Notes under the pieces: model-generated | What the model was told of the DNA's origin: nothing | Seen by the model: only the letters and a program-made list of their open reading frames with translations | Database searches by the model: none | Shown here: positions 58,724-64,000 of the stretch, piece after piece | Layout of the letters: every line of letters starts with the position of its first letter | Numbering within the stretch: position 1 is the first letter of the stretch | From: Blumeriella jaapii | Taxonomy: Eukaryota; Ascomycota; Leotiomycetes; Helotiales; Drepanopezizaceae | DNA length: 64,000 bases | Reading direction: 5' to 3' | Assembly: GCA_009599575.1 (NCBI GenBank) | Contig: VWND01000076.1 | Location: 806,001-870,000 of the forward strand | Position numbers and translations under genes: made by a program

Positions 58724-58749
58724 GGGGGGGGGGGGGGGGGGGGGGGGGG
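58724..58749 (+). repeat. Poly-G homopolymer (26 G)
   Basis: Twenty-six consecutive G. The exact length is uncertain in any assembly. Confidence 0.9.
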
Positions 58750-59102
58750 AAGAAAGTCTTGTTTGTCGCTCTGGAGGAGCTCACAGCTCGCAGCTCACGT
58801 GTACTGTAGCCCGGCTGGTCCACCACCTCCCTGTTTGGCTCGGGGCTCGCTACCGAGCGCTCGGGGAAAGCGAATGGCGAAGAGGTGGAGGATCACATAG
58901 CCTATAGTGTACTGTACTGTACTGATAACCCATATCGTACTGTGCTGTACTTACGGTGCTACTTACGGTACTTCGGTCACAGATCGAGAGGCAATGAATG
59001 GGACTGTAGGATTGGGGTGCGCTCGGTTCTGCGGCGTGCATCTTCTTGGGTGTACTGTACAGTGAGTGAGTGGGTGGACACATGAAGATGCGCGTTAGTA
59101 AA

Positions 59103-59575
59103 TAGTCGTTACCCCAACGAAATTCTTCTACTTGTACAACTTCATCTTCATAACTCCACCATTAATTCGTCGATTTTAAATACAAATAGCTTAAATCAAA
59201 GCTGAGAATTAAACGGATATTTGGTTTCAACCAGTATTTAGTATACCACCCATTTGCAGCCTTGACAGCGTTTATCCTCTTCTGCATCCCCTTCCGCTAG
59301 TTTATTTAACAACTGATCTTTCCAAAGCTTTCACGCTTTTCATACAGTTTTTATTATTAAAAAAAAAATCGCTGTGTTACATTATTGTTTTTTGTAATTA
59401 TGAGCTTTGATTTAAGCTCAATTATTGTTGTTTTAAATTATCTTTTATAAGTTTCCGATCGGGTTAAAATCCGGCGAAAAAAAGCCCTAATTTCATACTG
59501 GTATTACGAAACCTTAGCTTGATAATATGCGCTTTGTAACTTGAAGTATTGTTTTGCATTTAAATGCTATCGTTG
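59103..59575 (-). mobile_element. Degenerate Tc1/mariner transposase relic (C-terminal part), RIP-like
   Basis: AT-rich DNA whose minus strand still reads like the end of a Tc1/mariner transposase. At 59451-59480 it reads FFSPDFNPIGNL*KII, matching the family's SPDLNPIENLWK block that carries the last catalytic acid region. At 59231-59286 it reads MQKRINAVKAANGWYTKY, matching the usual C-terminal MxKRIxAVIxAxGxxTKY. Stops fall where Trp or Gln is expected (NL*KII for NLWKII), as C-to-T and G-to-A changes would produce; this is the pattern of repeat-induced point mutation. The N-terminal two thirds are missing. A 16-bp inverted repeat (AGCTTAAATCAAAGCT at 59188-59203, complement at 59403-59418) lies inside. 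One end may be near 59103 (TAGTCGTTACCCCAACG). Confidence 0.78.
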
Positions 59576-59724
59576 TAGAGAATCGTAGATATGTATTCGT
59601 TGAAAACTGCGAGGTATGTGGCGGCTGTAATGAGTCTCTGTCCGGTACACACGCGCAACTTCATGTGTCCACGTACGGTATGTGAACGTTCGGTGTGGGA
59701 ACCCACTGCCCTCACGCGATCTCC

Positions 59725-62700
59725 TCACACGTCTTTGACGAAGCCGACCTCGATGAGCCGGTCCGGCTGGACCCTCAGCTTCGCCATCTTGCTGCGGCTG
59801 TGGTCCCGCAGCCACAAGAAGGTGGTGCTGCCGCGACATCAGCGCGGCTGGGCGCGGGGGCGAGGGGACGGGGCCTTACAGCAGCATCTTGCGCACGAAT
59901 CCCGTGCCGTGTTTGAGCCTCATCTGTTCCTGGCCCACGATGTACAAGACCTGCCGGTCGAAGGCGCGCTGCACCGTCGCGAGCTCGGCGGCGAGGCCGT
60001 GCTGCGTCGCCATCGCGTGCGACGCGGCCGAGGCCTGGCTGGCTCTGGCGCGGGCCTGGCAGACGATGGAGCGCCGGATCTGCTCGCACACCAGGGCCCC
60101 GAGGTCGGGCGTGATCACGTCGTCCATGTAGCCGTGGCGGACGACGAGCCGGTAGCCGTGGGGGATCGCGATCCGGGTGACGGTGTAGCGCTGGCCGGCC
60201 AGCACCGAAGGCGTCTCGAGAGGCCGGAGGTGGAAGAAGACCGTGACCTGTTCCCGTCGGCGTGAGCATTAGGTACCTAGGTAGGTGGTGGTGGCATCTT
60301 ACCTCCGGCGCAGCACGCAGCTTGCTGACGAATTGAGAAAACACCAAAGGCGTCGTCTCGCCCGCTTTGTCAAAGAAGATGCCAACGCCCTTGATCGTGC
60401 TCAGATGGTCGCCGCCATACAACGGGGTGAGCTTCGCAGCGCCGTGGGCTGTCTGTTCGACGATGTGCGTGGGAGGGAACCGGTCCTCGGCTTCGGCCTG
60501 CCATTGCTGTTCTTTGCCGAATCGCCAGAGGATCAAGAGGGATGTGAGGACACCTGACAAGACGAGGGTGAACCAGGCTCCCTCCGGGATTTTGACCAGC
60601 GCCGCAGAGAGGTAGACGCCGTCCAGGCAGGTGAAGATGAGCCAAGGGAGGAACACGACGTAGCATGGGAGTCTCCAGACGATCAACGCGACGAGAGAGA
60701 CCATGCAGGAATCGAAGAACGTGACAAACATAACGCAGACGCTGTTGGGGCGTGGTTAGGCGCGGCAAAGAGAAGACTTGTGAGGGCGTCTCACCCGTAA
60801 GCATTTCCAAGTGAAGTGGTCTCGAGACCAGTCAGCTTCAGCTTCTACACTTCTACACATGGCTGCGGAAGGCCCTTACGTTGTTGTAGATCCCGGCAGC
60901 CAACACGGCTCCGATCATGAGAAGCCAGTTCAAGAGCGGCACATACACTGGCCGCAGTCTTAGTGGGGAGATCCGGATGCGGAAGAGCGCGCACATTCAC
61001 CTTGACCGTGAAAGATCTTCGAGGTGTGGACGACCTTGATCTGGGGAAAGTAGGATAGCTTCATGACTTGAGACAGCAGCTTCCCACTGGTAAGCAACGC
61101 ACATGGACGGCTCTTTTCGAGTACGACTGACCTGGAATGTCGCCGTGATGATGGCCTGAGATGCCACGATGGCAGCCAGAATGGCCACAATGAGACTCGG
61201 GTACAACATCCCAGGCGGCACCGCATTGAAGAATGGATTCTCGTAAGCGCCTTCGTGCTCACTGATATAAGCGGCTTGTCCAATGTATCCCAAAAGAAGA
61301 CACGGCATGGCGTAGCAGAGCCAAGAGAGCTGGATAGCTCTTCGGCTGAAAGCCCCCAGGTCGGCGAACAGGGCTTCAACTCCCGTGAAGGCCAACAGAA
61401 TGCCTCCGAGCTTCCTCCAGCCCTCTGTCTTGTTCCGTGCCAGGAACGCGAACGCAAAGCCGGGCGAGAACGCCTTCAAAACCGTGTGGTCGAACTGGGC
61501 GAGGTTGTATATTCCGAAGCCGGCGTTGAATCCGAGCCAGATGATGACGATCGGAGCGAAGCTGGACGCGAGCTTCGTCGTCCCGAAGGGCTGGATGAGG
61601 AACAGGAATACCAAAATCCCGCAGGTGGTGCCCACGATGGTGGCTTTCTCCATGTCGGGCTGGACCACGCTCAGTCCCTGGACAGCTCCAAGGACTGACT
61701 GTGCGGGAGTGAGAACCCCGTCGGACATCACCATGGAGCTGTCAATACTCAGTTCTGCACATCGAGCCATCCTGGGAGACGTTGATGCTCCCCAGACCTC
61801 CGTCCTGGCGAGACCGGGGTGTGACTTACACGGCGAGAACTCCGATCGTCTTGAGAAGCCCCCGTGCGAATTTGCTGTTTTCAATTCGAGAACGAACGCG
61901 GAGATTGGCCCCCTCGATGTCCCCCGTTACGTACCGTTCCATCTTGATGAGCGAGGCCTCTCGCGGATCGCGCTGCGTGATGTTTGCCTGGATTCCGGTC
62001 AGCCAGGAAGACGTGGTCATGAACCCTACCTACAAACCGAGAGAGCAACGAGTACGTGCTGAAGGTTCCGCCCTCTCCTTCATTGTCACAGTAGAGGATG
62101 ATGAGGATATATTTCACCTGGCAGATGAGCAACAGTCCCGAACAGAGTGTCGGGTGGTACTCACCGTGACCATCATCGTGAGAGACCAGATTATGACCGA
62201 TAGCACGCCGATGAGGTCTTCGTGGGAGGGCTCGTCGGAGAAAGTAGAAGAGTAGACATAAAGCGGACTGCACATCTCTGTCAATGGCAAAATGAATAGG
62301 AGCAAATGGTGTGGGTAGCTACTGACCTAGTGCCGATATCACCATAGATAACCTGTTGATCTGACATCAGATCTTGTCCTGTAGATATCTGGGTGATGCG
62401 TCTCTTACACCGATACTCTGATACCTACAGATAGCGAATTTAGCAATTGCCAGAAGAGGAATGTCTCGGGAGAGCGCGAGGATAGCACCATTGGGTACAA
62501 GCACTCACGCGAGCCAAAAGACATATCTCCCTCTGAAGACCTGTAACGGTGTCAGATCTGGTGAGCGGGACAAAACATGCTGCGGCCCATACCTGTTTCT
62601 TCTTGAAGTCGCCATCTCGCCGGAGTCCCTCTCCATCCTCCACGGTTTTTTCGCGGTCGGTGATTCTTACCCCCCGCCGCTCAACCGAACGAGACCTGGC

Positions 62701-62939
62701 CTTTCGCAGATCGAGAGAAGGGAGTCCTTCGTCTCTGATGGGATAAACACCACCTGCGAGGGCGCTGCTTGTCTACTGCTCGTTAGCCAGTGCGCCGACC
62801 TCTGACTTCGGGGTAGGTGATGTGCAAAAGCCCGACTCCCCATTTCCTCCGCGTCGAACAGCAGAGAGGCAGAATGTCAACTCACCCCCTCAAAGGCTGT
62901 CATTGGATGAGCTGCATCGGCAATAGGCACTGCCGCCAT
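59725..62939 (-). CDS. HAK1: HAK/KUP-type potassium transporter
   Basis: Fifteen exons: 62886-62939, 62593-62772, 62509-62540, 62409-62424, 62327-62352, 62165-62267, 62034-62117, 61830-61987, 61132-61738, 61001-61079, 60880-60947, 60795-60820, 60303-60741, 59880-60247 and 59725-59827; 780 aa. It is a plasma-membrane high-affinity K+ uptake system. Exons 3-6 join to VFRGRYVFWLAYQSIGVIYG DIGTSPLYVYSSTFS in two blocks, the family's first helix. Further motifs are GEGGTFSTYSLLSRFANI, SMVMSDGVLTPAQSVLGAVQ, LAFTGVEALFADLGAFSRRA, SQVMKLSYFPQIKVVHTSKI, NAYGVCVMFVTFFDSC and LTPLYGGDHLSTIKGVGIFF; the end is LIEVGFVKDV. Twelve hydrophobic segments precede a cytosolic tail of about 300 residues. In other fungi HAK genes are induced by K+ starvation. 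The first two exons are the least certain. Confidence 0.92.
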
Positions 62940-64000
62940 GACACGCACAGCCTGGGGGATTCAGAGGTCCCGGAGAGGAACGTATCTTGGACGCAGCTGC
63001 CACGCACGAGGAAAGGCGCTCTAGAAAGGCAGAAGGGGAGAGGCGCTCTAGAAAGAAAGGCAGAAGAGGAATAGCGAGCAACGCAAGTCCACAAACCTTC
63101 CCGTACACCGAACTCATCGCGAGACTATAGAGCGCGTAAAGAGGTCTTAAGCAGAACCCACCTCCGACCGCGCTCCTGAACTTGACAGAAAGCCACCCGT
63201 TGATAGGCGCAAGGAGAGGAACCAGCACCCCCAATCAGAGATGCTCGGATGGTCGAGCTGCAAGCCACTTGAGCTCACAGCCAGACCCGTTCGCACGTGC
63301 AATAGAGAGAGAGAGAGGGCTTACGACTCCGTCGCATCTGCGCGATTTATCTCTTCCGTCGGAGTGCGGGTTGTCCTGGTCGAGTCACAGAGCGAGCTAC
63401 TTGCGTTGCTATCGCTGGCTGAAGCGGCCTGAGCCGATCCATCCCGAGTCCTTGGAGAGGAGAGAAAGTGTCTTGATAGGCGCTTGATAGATGGTGCTAG
63501 CTAGAGTGAGAGGGGATCCGAGGAGCCCGCAGCCGGAAAGGAAAGTACGTCGTCCACTCAGGTGCCCCTGTCGGTACGATGCCGACACCATTCCGGTGGC
63601 GGAATGTGTCGGCTACGCAGCTGGCTTTCATGTGTACCGAAGGATACTCGCTCGTAGGCAACGATCTTGCTAGCCGAAATGGCTGGTATCGCCATGTGTT
63701 TAGACTCGGGTTCAAAGCTCGCAAATTCCAGCTAGCATCAGTGCAAGTGATCTCAAGTACGGCGTTTGGATTAATGGATTTATGCTTTGGATCGGACGGC
63801 TTTCAGGTGATTTGGGCTGATGCTAACCGACCGAATGGGAGTAGAATCTCACAAACAGAGACCTCGAGAAAGAGACCGATGGCGTTGATACGGAGCGTGT
63901 CCCCCGCCCCCCCCCGCCCCCCCCCTTCGTCCGAAGCTTCCCAGCCTACGACCAATTTCAACCACGAAGAATCCCATCGCGACAGCGTCCTCATCGCCAA
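62940..64000. other. Upstream region of HAK1 to window edge, no gene supported
   Basis: The first several hundred bases are likely HAK1 promoter. A short duplication (GGCGCTCTAGAAAG...GGCAGAAG at about 63016 and 63042), a GA run (63303-63319) and C homopolymers (63901-63925) are present. Open frames reaching the right edge have no recognisable content; a gene entering from outside cannot be excluded. Confidence 0.4.
63901..63925 (+). repeat. Poly-C tracts (C5 G C9 G C9)
   Basis: Three C runs broken by single G. The complementary strand is G-rich and could form a quadruplex. Confidence 0.9.

Larger units (their letters stand above)
57214..59102. other. Intergenic, repeat-rich, 1.9 kb, no gene seen
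   Basis: Contains ATG repeats (57624-57645), the 11-bp tandem repeat (57649-57725), GCTC repeats (about 58592-58617), a 26-G run (58724-58749) and GTAC clusters (about 58527-58540, 58907-58945, 59051-59060). Open frames here are short and repeat-derived. Confidence 0.55.

Noticed and set aside
63660..63730. Possible tRNA (GGGTTCAAAGC plus a 5-bp hairpin at ATGGC/GCCAT)
   Set aside because: The hairpin loop lacks the conserved U33, the T stem has a mismatch and no acceptor stem closes.
63803..64000. Gene entering from the right edge
   Set aside because: The open frame has no ATG-to-domain content that can be recognised and includes poly-C tracts.

Overview
This window is nuclear DNA of a filamentous ascomycete (Pezizomycotina). 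The evidence is many short GT-AG introns (mostly 44-110 bp), fungal-type proteins (Zn(II)2Cys6 regulator, HAK potassium transporter, yeast-type cytosine deaminase), CaaX-tailed Ydj1, mitochondrial MSH1, and a transposon relic whose stop codons look like repeat-induced point mutation. I cannot fix the class. All gene models were spliced by eye from reading frame, splice sites and family conservation; exon coordinates are in each entry.

Layout. 1-471: 3' end of an unidentified gene. 472-12329: nearly 12 kb that is almost gene-free, with one small SCOC-like coiled-coil gene (4087-4598), many microsatellites, a MITE-like element with 36-bp perfect inverted ends (7015-7551) and a 43-bp-period minisatellite (about 10660-11090). 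12402-20611: a CUE/BTB-like protein, a mitochondrial DUF1640/Fmp32-type protein, eIF2-gamma and an MFS drug:H+ antiporter. 22740-28931: the FG nucleoporin Nup159, divergent from proteasome beta2 (Pup1). 29410-36464: a Zn2Cys6 regulator, cytosine deaminase and the DnaJ chaperone Ydj1. 37074-44447: uroporphyrinogen decarboxylase (with an apparent 2-nt frameshift), a large unidentified helical protein, Trm82 and ribosomal stalk protein P0. 45950-57213: a flavodoxin-like quinone reductase, Msh1, a kelch/DUF4110 protein, a proline-iminopeptidase-like hydrolase and an FAD monooxygenase. 57214-62939: a repeat-rich stretch with a degenerate Tc1/mariner relic, then a 15-exon HAK potassium transporter.

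The genes are mostly housekeeping: translation (eIF2-gamma, P0, Trm82), protein turnover and folding (Pup1, Ydj1), nuclear transport (Nup159), heme synthesis (Hem12) and mitochondria (Msh1, Fmp32-like). They do not form one pathway or a biosynthetic cluster. Several are arranged as divergent pairs with short shared promoters or as tight convergent pairs. The most notable features are non-coding: a palindromic GTACAGTAC-type motif scattered through nearly every large intergenic region, the inverted-repeat element, the minisatellite and the mutated transposon. The Hem12 frameshift is the most notable coding anomaly. I found no CRISPR, rRNA or convincing tRNA.
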